Source: Taishania sp037189645 (GTDB lineage Bacteria > Bacteroidota > Bacteroidia > Flavobacteriales_D > Crocinitomicaceae). Taken from it: a stretch of DNA of 64,000 bases. How positions within the stretch are numbered: position 1 is the first letter of the stretch; each line of letters starts with the position of its first letter. The stretch covers positions 1 to 64,000 of the forward strand of contig JBBCIY010000004.1 in NCBI GenBank assembly GCA_037189645.1. Direction: 5' to 3'. A program made the translations under genes and the position numbers. Below, in pieces: positions 51,202 through 60,408 of this stretch. The notes under the pieces were generated by a model that did not search any database, was not told the origin of the DNA, and worked only from the letters and a program-made list of their open reading frames with translations.

Positions 51202-52932
51202 TTATCTTCTTGCAGGCGAAAAAGAACCTGCTTTGTTATCCTGTCCTTCAATGATCAGCATTCCTTCGGAAAAACGTTTTTCGGAAGCTACTTTTCCCCG
51301 CTTGTCATACAGCCTGAATGTTCCGTGCTTCAGTCCATCTTTGTAATCACAGGTGGAAATGATCTTCCCGCGTTTGTCATAGGTGGCCATTTCCCCTTCC
51401 AGCTTCCCATTCCTGTAATTGGAAACAACCGCTTTCATCCTCCCTCCGGGATGATAAGCTGTCCAGGCTCCTACTTTATTACCGTTCTTATACGTTCCTT
51501 CCTCCATCTTTTTCCCATCCAGGTCGGAGTAGGCCTCAAATTTACCGTTCAGCTCACTGGAATAATTTATTTTGGGCTTTTCTCCTGATTTGTTGATCTT
51601 GGATTTTGTTTTAACGACCTTATACGTTTTCATCTCCCTCAGGTTCCCATTGGCAAAATAGTCCAGCCATTTACCGGTCTTATAGCCATTTTTGTAGGTT
51701 CCTTCGACAGACAGCTTGCCATCCGGGAGGTACGAGAGCCATTTTCCGTTCAATTTTCCGCCGACAAATGAGGAAACATTTTTCAGGTTCCCATTTTCCC
51801 AGTAGTTTTTCCACTCTCCGGTTTCCCTGCCGTTCTCATACGCCCCATCCATCAGGAGTGTCCCGTTCTCGTACCAGGTTTTCCAGGTTCCGTGCTTTTC
51901 ATCATTTGAGAACGTTCCTTCTTTGAATTTCTTACCGTTCTTATAGTAATAATTCCATTGCCCGGATTTCTTATCCTGTGTGTAATGCGCCGTATAGGAA
52001 ACTTCACCGGTAGCAAACCAGTAGGTCCAGTTCCCATCCTGCAGATCATCCACGAAAGTGCCCTGCATATCACGTGTCCCTTCACTGGTGTACCAGGTCC
52101 ATTGACCGGATTTCTTTCCTTCCTGGTACTGCCCTTCGGCGTACAGTTTTCCGTCTTCGTAGAAATTCTTATACGGTCCGTGCAGCTTTCCGTTCTTATA
52201 ATTGCTGATCTTATCTGTTTTACCGGAGTAGAAGGCAAACATCCATTCCCCGTCTTTTTCCCCGTTGACAAATGAGCCTGTGAGGGTCTTATAACCGTAA
52301 ATGCTCCATTCTTCAAACGGCCCGTGTTTTAACCCGTCTTTGTAGTGGTACCACTCTTTCAGGGTACCTGTAGTATAGAACGTCATGATCTCTCCTGTTC
52401 CGTTGACAACTGTCTGGGTATGGCTGGAATCCGGCATCCAGAACGATTCCATCAGGAGAACGGTATCTTTCGCGATCTCTTCGGATTTTATTCTTCCGTC
52501 AAGGTAATAGTATTTCCATTTTCCGTAGGGTTTTCCGTAGGAATAAGTCCCCTCGGTAGCCAGTCTTCCTGTTTCATTCCATTCCCGGTAGATGCTGTCG
52601 GGATGATTCAGGTAAAAGTAACCTTCCTGCTTCGGCCTGGAATTCGGGTAATAAAGGATCGCTTTCCCGTGAAGGAGGTCTTTGTAATAGTCCCGTTCTT
52701 CTTCAATTTTCCCGTCACGGTCGTAGTAGATCCACTTACCGTGCTTCATGGTCGTCGGACCCAGCTTATCGGTATAATAGGCCCCTACCGATTGAATTTT
52801 AGACTTGTTAAAGTCATAATACAGTGTTTCTTTCTTCGTCAGGTTTTCCTTCAGCACTTTATATTCCACTTCTTCCTGGGACAATACGGCTTGAAACGAA
52901 ACCAGGATGAACAGCAATGGCAACTTCCACAT
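51202..52932 (-). CDS. Exported MORN-repeat protein (YwqK-like)
   Basis: 576 residues: signal peptide (MWKLPLLFILVSFQAVLSQ) followed by well over a dozen MORN-type repeats of about 22-24 residues of the form NGxxxGxWxxYxxxGxxxxEGxY (for instance DGKIEEERDYYKDLLHGKAI, NGKLNGKWLSYLPDGKLSVE). Such chains are often annotated as 'toxin-antitoxin YwqK antitoxin', a misleading label; they are probably extracellular repeat proteins. A TAAATTTA near-box ends 7 bp before the ATG at 52932. Confidence 0.88.
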   Translation of the reverse strand: MWKLPLLFILVSFQAVLSQEEVEYKVLKENLTKKETLYYDFNKSKIQSVGAYYTDKLGPTTMKHGKWIYYDRDGKIEEERDYYKDLLHGKAILYYPNSRPKQEGYFYLNHPDSIYREWNETGRLATEGTYSYGKPYGKWKYYYLDGRIKSEEIAKDTVLLMESFWMPDSSHTQTVVNGTGEIMTFYTTGTLKEWYHYKDGLKHGPFEEWSIYGYKTLTGSFVNGEKDGEWMFAFYSGKTDKISNYKNGKLHGPYKNFYEDGKLYAEGQYQEGKKSGQWTWYTSEGTRDMQGTFVDDLQDGNWTYWFATGEVSYTAHYTQDKKSGQWNYYYKNGKKFKEGTFSNDEKHGTWKTWYENGTLLMDGAYENGRETGEWKNYWENGNLKNVSSFVGGKLNGKWLSYLPDGKLSVEGTYKNGYKTGKWLDYFANGNLREMKTYKVVKTKSKINKSGEKPKINYSSELNGKFEAYSDLDGKKMEEGTYKNGNKVGAWTAYHPGGRMKAVVSNYRNGKLEGEMATYDKRGKIISTCDYKDGLKHGTFRLYDKRGKVASEKRFSEGMLIIEGQDNKAGSFSPARR

Positions 52933-52976
52933 AGATGTTTAAATTTATTCTGTATAATACAAAATTTAACTGATTG

Positions 52977-53630
52977 TTACATGTTTTTTACAAATCCCTG
53001 TACCAGCAAAACGACTCCAAAAGCCATAAAAACAATCCCGATCAATTGATTCAGGGATTTTAATAATTTACTGGTAATAAACGGCCGCAACTGCTTTGCC
53101 CCGAGAATTTTCAGAAAATCTATCGAAAAAAAGATCAACAAGATGATGCCGATAAAAAGCGTCAGTGTTGCATTTGCCCCCCATCCTTCCACGTGGTTGG
53201 TATCTCCGTAGGACAGCACGCTGAACCAGTAGAAGATTACCAGCGGATTCGCCAGGTTGAGCAAAAATCCTTTTAAACACAGCATCCTGTACTCTTTCCA
53301 GTCAGAGGGTTCTCTTTCTTTTGAAACAACCAGCTGGATGGTTGCCGGCTTCTTGAAAAAGGTGATCAGTCCGTATATGATGAAAAGAAAGCCGCCTATT
53401 ACTTTCGCTATTTCTTTACTATCTCCGTCGGCCAGGGACTTCACTTCATTGTAGAATAAAAAAGCGATCAGGATGTAGATGATATCGGAGATAAACACTC
53501 CAAAATCCAGGGAAAGAGCAGCGCGTACACCCTTTCGTATGCTTGTTTCAAGCAGTACGAAGAATACAGGGCCAATCATCACACTTAAAAGGAATCCTGT
53601 AACTACACCTTTCAGAATTAAGTCTACCAA
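52977..53630 (-). CDS. LysE family transporter, TTG start
   Basis: 217 residues of the LysE/RhtB exporter superfamily with five to six helices and the typical opening GFLLSVMIGPVFFVLLETSIRKG and FFKKPATIQ loop, LLNLANPLVIFYWFSVL in the middle. Exports an amino acid or related small molecule. The only start is TTG at 53630, as an in-frame TAA stands two codons upstream. A perfect -7 box (53657-53664) lies 26 bp before it. Confidence 0.88.
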   Translation of the reverse strand: MVDLILKGVVTGFLLSVMIGPVFFVLLETSIRKGVRAALSLDFGVFISDIIYILIAFLFYNEVKSLADGDSKEIAKVIGGFLFIIYGLITFFKKPATIQLVVSKEREPSDWKEYRMLCLKGFLLNLANPLVIFYWFSVLSYGDTNHVEGWGANATLTLFIGIILLIFFSIDFLKILGAKQLRPFITSKLLKSLNQLIGIVFMAFGVVLLVQGFVKNM

Positions 53631-53656
53631 TCGTTAAAATTTTCCAGGTTTATTTA

Positions 53657-53664
53657 CAAAAATA
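53657..53664 (-). promoter_or_regulatory. -7 box of the LysE gene
   Basis: Minus-strand TATTTTTG, perfect TAnnTTTG, 26 bp before the TTG start. Confidence 0.5.
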
Positions 53665-53711
53665 CTTTTTATAGTTAAAAATAAAGGCTTTTGCTTTAAA
53701 AAACAAAGGTT

Positions 53712-54413
53712 TTACAGGGTTTTTTCCTGTATTTTGCGCTGAAATTCAATGTTATTTGAAAAATAGACTTTTTTATCGTCAACCGTGTCTTTCAATTCGG
53801 CAAAGAATTCTTCCCGTTTCTCCTCCGGGATCAGATTGATGGGAAACCTGAACTGCATTCCTTCCTCTTTGAAGTCGAAGAAAAGCGTCTGCTGCTGGAA
53901 GGAAACCCTGCGCAATCCTAAAAAGTAAATCAGCACTACATCCCTGTCACCGGCCAACAACGCTTTAGAGGTCAGACCCACCCGGAACCTGCCGCTTTTC
54001 GCTCCATAGACAGCAAAGAATATTCCGTCCAACGCACCGAAGACCAGACCGACCAACGGCATCCACGCCTCGGAGGTCACCAGATATACACCGATCCCGC
54101 CAGCTAACATGACCAATGCTTCGAGGAAATTATAGGAATAGACCCGCTTGATCCGGTCTTTGCTCACCACGGTGCTCCACTTGTATTTCGACTGCTGGTT
54201 GACCAGCTTCATTGCCACCCAGCGACGAATGCTTCTCCGAAGGTTGATGAGCAATAAAAATACGCCCAGAACGAGAAAGATCTCTTTTCTATAAATGATA
54301 TTCGCCCCGGAAGTATGCAGCGAAGCCAGGGGAATGTCAAACCCGACAACTATCGCCAGCAGCATTGTCGGGAAGAATACCAGTAAAAGTAAGACGTTGA
54401 AAAACTTATTCAT
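53712..54413 (-). CDS. Four-helix membrane protein, hypothetical
   Basis: 233 residues: two N-terminal helices, a basic loop, two more helices (EALVMLAGGIGVYLVTSEAW, LVGLVFGALDGIFFAVYGA) and a soluble C-terminal part of about 90 residues with a PH-like beta pattern (VSFQQQTLFFDFKEEGMQFR). No family recognised. Overlaps the end of the DUF349 gene by 8 bp and so is translationally coupled to it. Confidence 0.7.
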   Translation of the reverse strand: MNKFFNVLLLLVFFPTMLLAIVVGFDIPLASLHTSGANIIYRKEIFLVLGVFLLLINLRRSIRRWVAMKLVNQQSKYKWSTVVSKDRIKRVYSYNFLEALVMLAGGIGVYLVTSEAWMPLVGLVFGALDGIFFAVYGAKSGRFRVGLTSKALLAGDRDVVLIYFLGLRRVSFQQQTLFFDFKEEGMQFRFPINLIPEEKREEFFAELKDTVDDKKVYFSNNIEFQRKIQEKTL

Positions 54414-56115
54414 TCGGGATCAGCTTGATTTTCTGACGCAGTGATACGATCTCTTCTTTCGCCCGCTCGATCTTCTTCTCCACTTCTTTCTTCAGAGCAT
54501 CCGCTCCTTTTGAGCTGGCAAAGAATCCAAGGTTGTTTTCCAATTGCAGGATCTCGTGCTGCAGCTGCTCTATTTTCTTGCGCAAATCCGCTTTTTCTCG
54601 TGCAAACAGCCTGGAAGAATCCGGGCTTCCTGAAAGTGTATCCAGGCGGGCCTGGAACATTACTTTATTTTTTTCCTCTCCTTCCAGCTTCAATTCCGCA
54701 TAGTGCTTATCCAGCGCTGCCTTAAACTCATTGTAAACCGTATCTTTTGCCTTCATCGGAACTTTCCCGACCGCATTGAAATCGCTTGCAAACTGTTTGA
54801 GGTCTGCCAGGGCCTGTTTCTTGTCCTCCGGGATAGCATACGCATTGATTTTTGCGATGATCTCGTTCTTCGCCGCAAGGTTGGTTTCAAATTCCGCATC
54901 TGCTGCCTCGAAGTGCTTCTGACGGTTGTCGAAAAAGACATCGCATGCTCCACGGAATTGTTTCCATAAACGCTGTTCGTGGCGTTGTCCTGAGTTGCCC
55001 AACGCTTTCCACTGCTTTTGCAGGTTCACCAGCTGGTTGGCAGTATTTTTCCAGTCAGTGGAATCTTTTAGTTCGGTTGCTTTTTCGATCAGTGCTTTTT
55101 TCTTCTCAGCGATCTTGTCAAATTCTTTCTGGATCTCTCCGAAGAACTCTTTCTTAGCTGCAAAGAAACGGTCGCACTGCGCTCGGAATGCCAGCCAGAC
55201 TTCCTCATTCTCTTTCCTGGGGCCAAACCCGATCTTCTTCCAGCCTTCCTGGAAACGAAGGATTTCTTCTGTCGCTTTCTCCCAGAACCTGAGGTCTGTT
55301 TCCTGGGGAATCGCATCCACCGTAGCGGTAATTTTATCCAGGAGCTCTTTCTTTTGCTCCAGGTTTTTTGTCAATACAGCACGCTGCTCTTCGTAATGAA
55401 CGTTGATGCGGCTGTAACAGGCATGTACGGCCTTCCAGTACTCATCTTTCATCACTTCCCATTCGTCATTGCTGACCGGTCCGATGTCTTCCCAGTCATT
55501 TTGCAATGCTTTCAGCTGGTGTTCCACTTCTTTAACGGAAGCAATGTTCTCCAATTCTTTCAATCTGGCAATTACTTCCTGTTTCATCTGGGAATTGCGC
55601 TTCAGATCGTGGTCTTTTAACTGTTTATAGATATTGATATTGTAGAAGAAATCTTCGATCAGCCGGGAATATTCCGACTGGATCTCATCCCGCTTTTCAC
55701 GGGGAATGTCTCCGATTTCCTTCCAGGATTCCTGGATCTCTTTCAATGCACCGAACGCTGCTCCGATATTTTCTTCCTGCTGGATGGTTTCTCTCAGCTT
55801 ATTGATCAGTGCTTTCTTCCTGGAAAGATTCGTTGTTTCTTCTGCATTTTTTGAATCAAGGACTACTTTCCGTTTTTCACGGAAATCCTTTATTGCTTCG
55901 CGGAATGCTTCTTTCAGCTTTACCAGCTCCGGGTTTTCGGGAACCTCCTCCCCTTTTTCCTCCGCATCCATCTGCGCGATCTGTAATTTACGTTCTTCTT
56001 CGATCACATAATCTTCAAATCGTGCGCTCAGCTCATTCACTTCTCGTCCAGCCGAAATCAGATCTTCCTGTGAAGCAAGGGCTTTCAGCTCTTCTAAAAA
56101 TGCAGTACTTTCCAT
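54406..56115 (-). CDS. DUF349 repeat coiled-coil protein
   Basis: 569 residues composed of repeated DUF349 helical modules, each containing a W-K/E-x-I/L-G signature (ESWKEIGDIPREKRDEI, NDWEDIGPVSNDEWEVM, EGWKKIGFGPRKENEEVW, KQWKALGNSGQRHEQRLW) in long charged helices. Cytoplasmic. Widespread in Bacteroidota and in proteobacterial stress proteins, but without established molecular function; a nucleic-acid or ribosome-linked role is a guess. Middle gene of pfkB > DUF349 > membrane protein. Confidence 0.9.
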   Translation of the reverse strand: MESTAFLEELKALASQEDLISAGREVNELSARFEDYVIEEERKLQIAQMDAEEKGEEVPENPELVKLKEAFREAIKDFREKRKVVLDSKNAEETTNLSRKKALINKLRETIQQEENIGAAFGALKEIQESWKEIGDIPREKRDEIQSEYSRLIEDFFYNINIYKQLKDHDLKRNSQMKQEVIARLKELENIASVKEVEHQLKALQNDWEDIGPVSNDEWEVMKDEYWKAVHACYSRINVHYEEQRAVLTKNLEQKKELLDKITATVDAIPQETDLRFWEKATEEILRFQEGWKKIGFGPRKENEEVWLAFRAQCDRFFAAKKEFFGEIQKEFDKIAEKKKALIEKATELKDSTDWKNTANQLVNLQKQWKALGNSGQRHEQRLWKQFRGACDVFFDNRQKHFEAADAEFETNLAAKNEIIAKINAYAIPEDKKQALADLKQFASDFNAVGKVPMKAKDTVYNEFKAALDKHYAELKLEGEEKNKVMFQARLDTLSGSPDSSRLFAREKADLRKKIEQLQHEILQLENNLGFFASSKGADALKKEVEKKIERAKEEIVSLRQKIKLIPNE

Positions 56116-56139
56116 AACTAATCGTTTATTAATTCACTA

Positions 56140-57066
56140 TCAAATCGTTTGCAGCATATCGAAATTTGCCAGTTGCACAAATTTCTCAATCCGTCTGTCT
56201 ACGTCTTCTCTCGAAATTGCCTGGAGCTGTTCCGTCCCGAATTTCTCAACGCAGTAAGAAGCCAGGGCAGATCCCGCAATGATCGCACGTTTCATGTTTT
56301 CGAACGAATGATCGTCTGTTGAGGCAATATATCCCATAAATCCTCCAGCAAACGTATCTCCCGCACCAGTCGGGTCAAATACATCTTCCAGGGGAAGCGC
56401 CGGCGCAAAGAACACTTTGTCTTCATGGAACAGCAATGCCCCGTGTTCGCCTTTCTTAATGATCAGGTATTTCGGCCCCATGGCACGGATCACTTTCGAC
56501 GCTTTTACAAGCGAGTATTCTTTTGACAATTGCCTTGCTTCTTCGTCATTGATGATCAGCACATCGACCATGGACAATGTTTTTTTCAGGTCGTCCATTG
56601 CAATGTCCATCCAGAAGTTCATGGTATCCATTGCAACCAGCTTCGGGCGGTTTTCCAGGCGTTCAATTACCTGGCGCTGTACCTGGGGACTCAGATTTCC
56701 CAGCAGTAAGTAATCCACTCCCTGGTAAGATGCCGGGATAACCGGATCAAATGTTCCCAGCACGTTCAGTTCAGTGACCAGCGTATCGCGGGAATTCATA
56801 TCATTGTGGTAACGGCCGGACCAAAAGAAGGTCTTTTCTCCTTTTTTCACCTGAAGGCCGGATACATCCACACCTCTGGAAGCGATCAGGTCAATCATTT
56901 CCTGCGGGAAGTCTTCTCCCACCACTGAAACGATCTTCTGGTCTTTTTCAAAGAAAGAAGCTGCGAGGGCGATATAGGTCCCTGCTCCCCCGATTATTTT
57001 ATCTGTTTTTCCGAAAGGTGTTTCGATGGCATCGAATGCAACACTCCCGACTGTCAATAAACTCAT
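56140..57066 (-). CDS. PfkB family sugar/nucleoside kinase
   Basis: 308 residues with the ribokinase fold: an N-terminal GKTDKIIGGAGTYIALAASF segment in place of the usual GG motif and the C-terminal anion-hole motif DPTGAGDTFAGGFMGYIA holding the catalytic Asp. Substrate unclear: adenosine, ribose or a modified sugar are possible. It lies 24 bp upstream of the DUF349 gene and has a perfect -7 box (57087-57094), so it probably leads a three-gene operon. Confidence 0.9.
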   Translation of the reverse strand: MSLLTVGSVAFDAIETPFGKTDKIIGGAGTYIALAASFFEKDQKIVSVVGEDFPQEMIDLIASRGVDVSGLQVKKGEKTFFWSGRYHNDMNSRDTLVTELNVLGTFDPVIPASYQGVDYLLLGNLSPQVQRQVIERLENRPKLVAMDTMNFWMDIAMDDLKKTLSMVDVLIINDEEARQLSKEYSLVKASKVIRAMGPKYLIIKKGEHGALLFHEDKVFFAPALPLEDVFDPTGAGDTFAGGFMGYIASTDDHSFENMKRAIIAGSALASYCVEKFGTEQLQAISREDVDRRIEKFVQLANFDMLQTI

Positions 57067-57086
57067 TTTATTTGTATTTTAGGCTA

Positions 57087-57094
57087 CAAAGATA
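57087..57094 (-). promoter_or_regulatory. -7 box of the pfkB-DUF349 operon
   Basis: Minus-strand TATCTTTG, perfect TAnnTTTG, 20 bp before the ATG at 57066. Confidence 0.6.
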
Positions 57095-57123
57095 TGTTAT
57101 TCAATTGATGTAAGATTAATTTT

Positions 57124-57144
57124 GAATTATGAATTATGAATTAA
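57124..57144. repeat. Short tandem repeat GAATTAT x3
   Basis: Three 7-bp units (GAATTAT, GAATTAT, GAATTAA) in the AT-rich gap between the divergent pfkB-type and panD promoters. Probably slippage; it changes the spacing between the two promoters. Confidence 0.5.
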
Positions 57145-57226
57145 ATGGCTGATGAGAAGTTCCGTGAAATATAAAATTTCATTGGTTGATAATTGATAAT
57201 TATGTTTCATACGTTTATTATTTACC

Positions 57227-57234
57227 TAACTTTG
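57227..57234 (+). promoter_or_regulatory. -7 box of the panD operon
   Basis: TAACTTTG, perfect TAnnTTTG, 16 bp before the panD ATG at 57251. Confidence 0.65.
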
Positions 57235-57250
57235 CAATGAATTTTAAGAT

Positions 57251-57601
57251 ATGTTAGTACAAGTTGTAAAGTCTAAAATCCACAGAGTCAGAGTCACACA
57301 AGCGGACCTGAATTACATCGGAAGCATTACAATCGATGAAACGTTGATGGAGGCAGCAAATCTGATTGAGGGGGAACGTGTACAAATTGTTGATGTGAAC
57401 AATGGCGAACGTTTTGAGACATATGTTATCAAAGGTGACAGAGATTCTGGAACCATCTGCCTGAACGGGCCTGCAGCGAGAAAAGTGGCGATCGACGATA
57501 TCATCATTATCATCGGATACGGATTCATGGATTTTGAAGAGGCAAAGTCCTTCAAGCCGTCCCTTGCTTTTCCGAATGAAAAAACAAACCGGCTGGACTA
57601 A
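57251..57601 (+). CDS. panD: Aspartate 1-decarboxylase
   Basis: Makes beta-alanine for pantothenate and CoA. 116 residues, the normal length, with the self-cleavage site Gly24-Ser25 in NYIGSITID that creates the pyruvoyl cofactor, and the conserved Tyr58-like segment in ERFETYVIKG and LNGPAARK near the active site. First gene of a plus-strand operon with an LPG_synthase_TM protein (10-bp gap) and rfaE2. panB and panC are not in the window. Confidence 0.96.
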   Translation: MLVQVVKSKIHRVRVTQADLNYIGSITIDETLMEAANLIEGERVQIVDVNNGERFETYVIKGDRDSGTICLNGPAARKVAIDDIIIIIGYGFMDFEEAKSFKPSLAFPNEKTNRLD

Positions 57602-57611
57602 CTGACTGACG

Positions 57612-58649
57612 ATGAAAAAAACAATCCTGACGCTTATAAAGACCATTCTCCCACTGGGAATAGGGATCTACCTGTTCTGGCTGTTTTTTTCAAGTATGTC
57701 CGAAGAGCACATCAACAGCTTCAAGAAAGCATTGAAAGAAGCTAATTATTTCTGGGTTTTCCTGGCAATGGTATTGGAATTCATTTCCCTCTGGTCACGT
57801 GCCGTGCGCTGGAAGTACATGCTCGAACCGATGGGTTATCAATCTCCCTGGAAGCACCGCTATCACGCGATGATGATCGGGTATCTTGCCAACTATACGC
57901 TTCCGAGGGCCGGAGAACCTACCCGCGCGGCCATGCTGTTCCGTTCGGACGGGATTCCGTTCGCAAAGTCATTCGGAACCATCATCGCAGAGCGGGCAGT
58001 TGATGTATTGATGCTTGGACTGGTGGTGTGCATCACCATGCTGATCGGTTACAATGACCTGATGGCCATATTCGGAGAGATCGAACACCAGCTTGGGGGA
58101 GACGCGCCCGCATCAGAAGGAATCGGTGCGAAGCAGATCATTTATGCAGTCATCGTGAGCATCTTCCTGCTTGGCGGAGCGGCTTTCGTTTTCAGCAGAA
58201 AGTTCAGGGAAAAAATTACCCAGTTTGCCAAAGGGATCATCAACGGGATTTTTGCCGTTTTCAGAACGAAGAACCCCGGAGCATTCATTGTTCATACGTT
58301 TATCATCTGGATCTGCTGGGTGCTGATGTTCGCCGTACCGTTCTATTCCCTTTCGGAAACGAGCAACGTTCCGTTTACGGGGATGCTGATCGGGTTTGTT
58401 GTCGGTTCTGTCGGAATGTCTTTTACAAATGGCGGCATCGGTGTTTACCCGCTGCTTGTGGGACTGGTCGTGTCATTTTACCTGAAAGGCGATTACCCGG
58501 CCGAAGCAAAAGGACTGGGGAACGCGCTGGGAATGATTATCTGGCTGGGAAATACTGCCATTATGATTCTTCTGGGGCTGATCTCGCTGGCCCTGCTACC
58601 AAACAATTATTCTAAAAACGATGACACGACTAGAGAATCTGCAGAATAA
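57612..58649 (+). CDS. Lysylphosphatidylglycerol synthase-like transmembrane protein
   Basis: 345 residues, about eight to nine helices, of the UPF0104/LPG_synthase_TM (flippase-like) family: SLWSRAVRWKYMLEPMGYQ, HAMMIGYLANYTLPRAGEPT and the late MSFTNGGIGVYPLLVGLV are characteristic. It has only the membrane part and no synthase domain, so lipid flipping rather than lysyl transfer is more likely. It commonly follows panD in Bacteroidota. Overlaps rfaE2 by 29 bp. Confidence 0.88.
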   Translation: MKKTILTLIKTILPLGIGIYLFWLFFSSMSEEHINSFKKALKEANYFWVFLAMVLEFISLWSRAVRWKYMLEPMGYQSPWKHRYHAMMIGYLANYTLPRAGEPTRAAMLFRSDGIPFAKSFGTIIAERAVDVLMLGLVVCITMLIGYNDLMAIFGEIEHQLGGDAPASEGIGAKQIIYAVIVSIFLLGGAAFVFSRKFREKITQFAKGIINGIFAVFRTKNPGAFIVHTFIIWICWVLMFAVPFYSLSETSNVPFTGMLIGFVVGSVGMSFTNGGIGVYPLLVGLVVSFYLKGDYPAEAKGLGNALGMIIWLGNTAIMILLGLISLALLPNNYSKNDDTTRESAE

Positions 58650-59136
58650 GATCGTATCCCTTGAACAAGCCATCCAGAGAATGGGGATCTGGAAGAATAC
58701 CGGCTTGAAAGTTACCTTTACCAATGGCTGTTTCGATATTCTGCACAAAGGGCATGTAACCTACCTGACACAGGCCTCCGACCTCGGCAACCGGCTTGTT
58801 GTGGGGTTGAATTCCGATGCTTCGGTAAAACGCCAGGGCAAATCCGGAGACCGCCCGATCAATGACCAGGATGCCAGGGCTGTTGTCCTTGCCGGGCTGG
58901 GAGTTGTGGACCTGGTTGTCATATTTGATGAAGATACACCACTTGAGCTGATCCGTACACTTCAACCGGATATTGTAGCAAAAGGAAGCGATTACGACGC
59001 AGATGAGCGTGATGCTTCTTCGAAGAAATACATTGTTGGCGCTGACATAATGGACAAAACAGGCGGACAAGTCGTGGCGATCCCCCTGGTGGAAGGATTT
59101 TCAACAACCGGGATCATCCATAAGATCAGGAAGTGA
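58621..59136 (+). CDS. rfaE2: D-glycero-beta-D-manno-heptose 1-phosphate adenylyltransferase
   Basis: Nucleotidyltransferase that activates heptose phosphate as ADP-heptose for LPS core synthesis. 171 residues with the class signature TNGCFDILHKGH (N35-H45 region) and the C-terminal VEGFSTTGIIHKI. It is the stand-alone equivalent of the HldE C-terminal domain; the kinase half (rfaE1) is not adjacent. The ATG at 58621 lies 29 bp inside the preceding gene. Confidence 0.93.
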   Translation: MTRLENLQNKIVSLEQAIQRMGIWKNTGLKVTFTNGCFDILHKGHVTYLTQASDLGNRLVVGLNSDASVKRQGKSGDRPINDQDARAVVLAGLGVVDLVVIFDEDTPLELIRTLQPDIVAKGSDYDADERDASSKKYIVGADIMDKTGGQVVAIPLVEGFSTTGIIHKIRK

Positions 59137-59151
59137 TCCACTGTTGCCGGA

Positions 59152-59829
59152 CTATCTTCCTCCTATCCAGATAGTCGTTTTAATTCCTGCCGTATAATGG
59201 TGTCCATTGTTTAAGCTGTATGCCTTTAAATTCATCCTGAAAACAGGTTCCAGCAACAGGTAGAGTTTCTGATCCAGCCGAAAACGGTAACCGGCACTAA
59301 GACTAAGTGCGGCATTGAAAGGATTTTCAAAAGTATATGGCCCGTGACTATCTGTCATTGTCATGTATCCTTCATTTGCAAGAGGAAAAATAAGGTCTAT
59401 TCCGCCACCGATGAAAAACGGAATGGAAAATTTATAATGCACTGCCACCGGAAGCTGGATCTCATGAAAAGAAATATCGTACCTCACGCTTTTTGGCGTT
59501 CCTGTATAACCTTGCTGCGGATCGATCATATCTCCAAAGACCAGGTTGCTGATCTTGTACTCAAAGGTTCTGAAACTATACCCCAAACCTGCCCGAAAAA
59601 CAAGATTGTTGCCAAATGTCAGGTTCATCTGCGTGCCAACTGACCCGCTCAGCCTTGTTGTTATATGCCGGTCTCCGGTATTCCCTTTCAGTAAAACGGA
59701 ATGGTATTCCGGTGTAACAAATACCCCCAATCCTGTTTTCTTTTCTTTTTCGCCGGGTGGTTCCTGGGAAAGAATAATAAATGGGTACAAAAAAATGAAC
59801 AGGATGTGTTTCTTAAAAGTCAGTTTCAT
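59152..59829 (-). CDS. Outer-membrane beta-barrel protein, hypothetical
   Basis: About 225 residues: signal peptide (FLYPFIILSQ end) and a chain of amphipathic beta strands ending in an aromatic-rich TTIWIGGR tail, with typical segments LVFRAGLGYSFRTFEYKIS and LPVAVHYKFSIPFFIGGGID. Fits the eight-stranded OmpA/PorT-like barrel class of Bacteroidota. ATG 59829 (MKLTFKKHILF) gives a normal signal peptide; ATG 59844 adds five residues. Convergent with rfaE2. Function unknown. Confidence 0.75.
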   Translation of the reverse strand: MKLTFKKHILFIFLYPFIILSQEPPGEKEKKTGLGVFVTPEYHSVLLKGNTGDRHITTRLSGSVGTQMNLTFGNNLVFRAGLGYSFRTFEYKISNLVFGDMIDPQQGYTGTPKSVRYDISFHEIQLPVAVHYKFSIPFFIGGGIDLIFPLANEGYMTMTDSHGPYTFENPFNAALSLSAGYRFRLDQKLYLLLEPVFRMNLKAYSLNNGHHYTAGIKTTIWIGGR

Positions 59830-59906
59830 TGTTGAATGATGCATTTTTCATCCTGGTAACGGAAGCAAAAGGTTATTTATTATAAAAATCGCGTTCCAAA
59901 AATAAC

Positions 59907-59940
59907 AAAACGGTTGTCCCATTTCTGAAACAACCGTTTT
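59907..59940 (-). terminator. Terminator of the C/D-rich lipoprotein gene
   Basis: Perfect 10-bp arms AAAACGGTTG (59907-59916) and CAACCGTTTT (59931-59940) with a 14-nt loop and a T-rich run on the minus strand. It follows the stop at 59963. Confidence 0.7.
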
Positions 59941-59962
59941 AAATGTGAGGAACAAGGGAACA

Positions 59963-60385
59963 TTATGGTTCGCCGAAAATGTCTGTTGTGGTTACCTGTC
60001 CATTACTTACTGTTGCGGAACCTTCTGCAATAACGGAATAACCATAGTAAGCATCGTAATAGATGCAGTCAAAATAATAAACACCGGCAGGAAGTTTGGT
60101 AAATTTAACCTGTCCGCTATTGTCAGTTATTTTTTCCCGGATGCTGTTACTGCCATTCTGCATGTCTGCATTGGTCTTGTATAAATAAACCCATTCTCCT
60201 GTTATAGAATTTCCCACCTCATCCCTGACATTTACGACCAAATCTCCACTGTATCTGCAGCTGCCATCATTTTTTTTAGCGGATGGGTTATAGTTATCGG
60301 CTATCTGGTCTGTACACCCTTCTTTTTTACAGCCTGATACGAGAAGAATGAAAATGAAAAATGAGAGTATTTTTATTGTTTTCAT
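59963..60385 (-). CDS. Lipoprotein with Cys/Asp-rich repeat and carboxypeptidase-regulatory-like domain
   Basis: About 140 residues: lipobox ILLVSGC, then GCTDQIADNYNPSAKKNDGSC, a single copy of the C-x-D-x-x-A-x-N-Y-N motif ending DDGSC that is common in Bacteroidota surface proteins, and a beta-sandwich domain (LVVNVRDEVGNSITGEWVYLY) like the carboxypeptidase regulatory fold. ATG 60385 gives a clean signal peptide; an ATG at 60409 sharing its A with the upstream stop (TAATG) would add eight polar residues and indicates coupling either way. Confidence 0.7.
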   Translation of the reverse strand: MKTIKILSFFIFILLVSGCKKEGCTDQIADNYNPSAKKNDGSCRYSGDLVVNVRDEVGNSITGEWVYLYKTNADMQNGSNSIREKITDNSGQVKFTKLPAGVYYFDCIYYDAYYGYSVIAEGSATVSNGQVTTTDIFGEP

Positions 60386-60408
60386 GTCTGTAGTATTATC
60401 GTTTTCCA

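Noticed and set aside
51202..52932. YwqK toxin-antitoxin antitoxin
   Set aside because: The MORN-repeat protein carries a signal peptide and has no toxin gene beside it; the label comes from automatic annotation habits.
59897..59904. Minus-strand TATTTTTG as a promoter for the outer-membrane barrel gene
   Set aside because: The box is the T-rich tail of the terminator at 59907-59940, so it is better explained as a U-tract.
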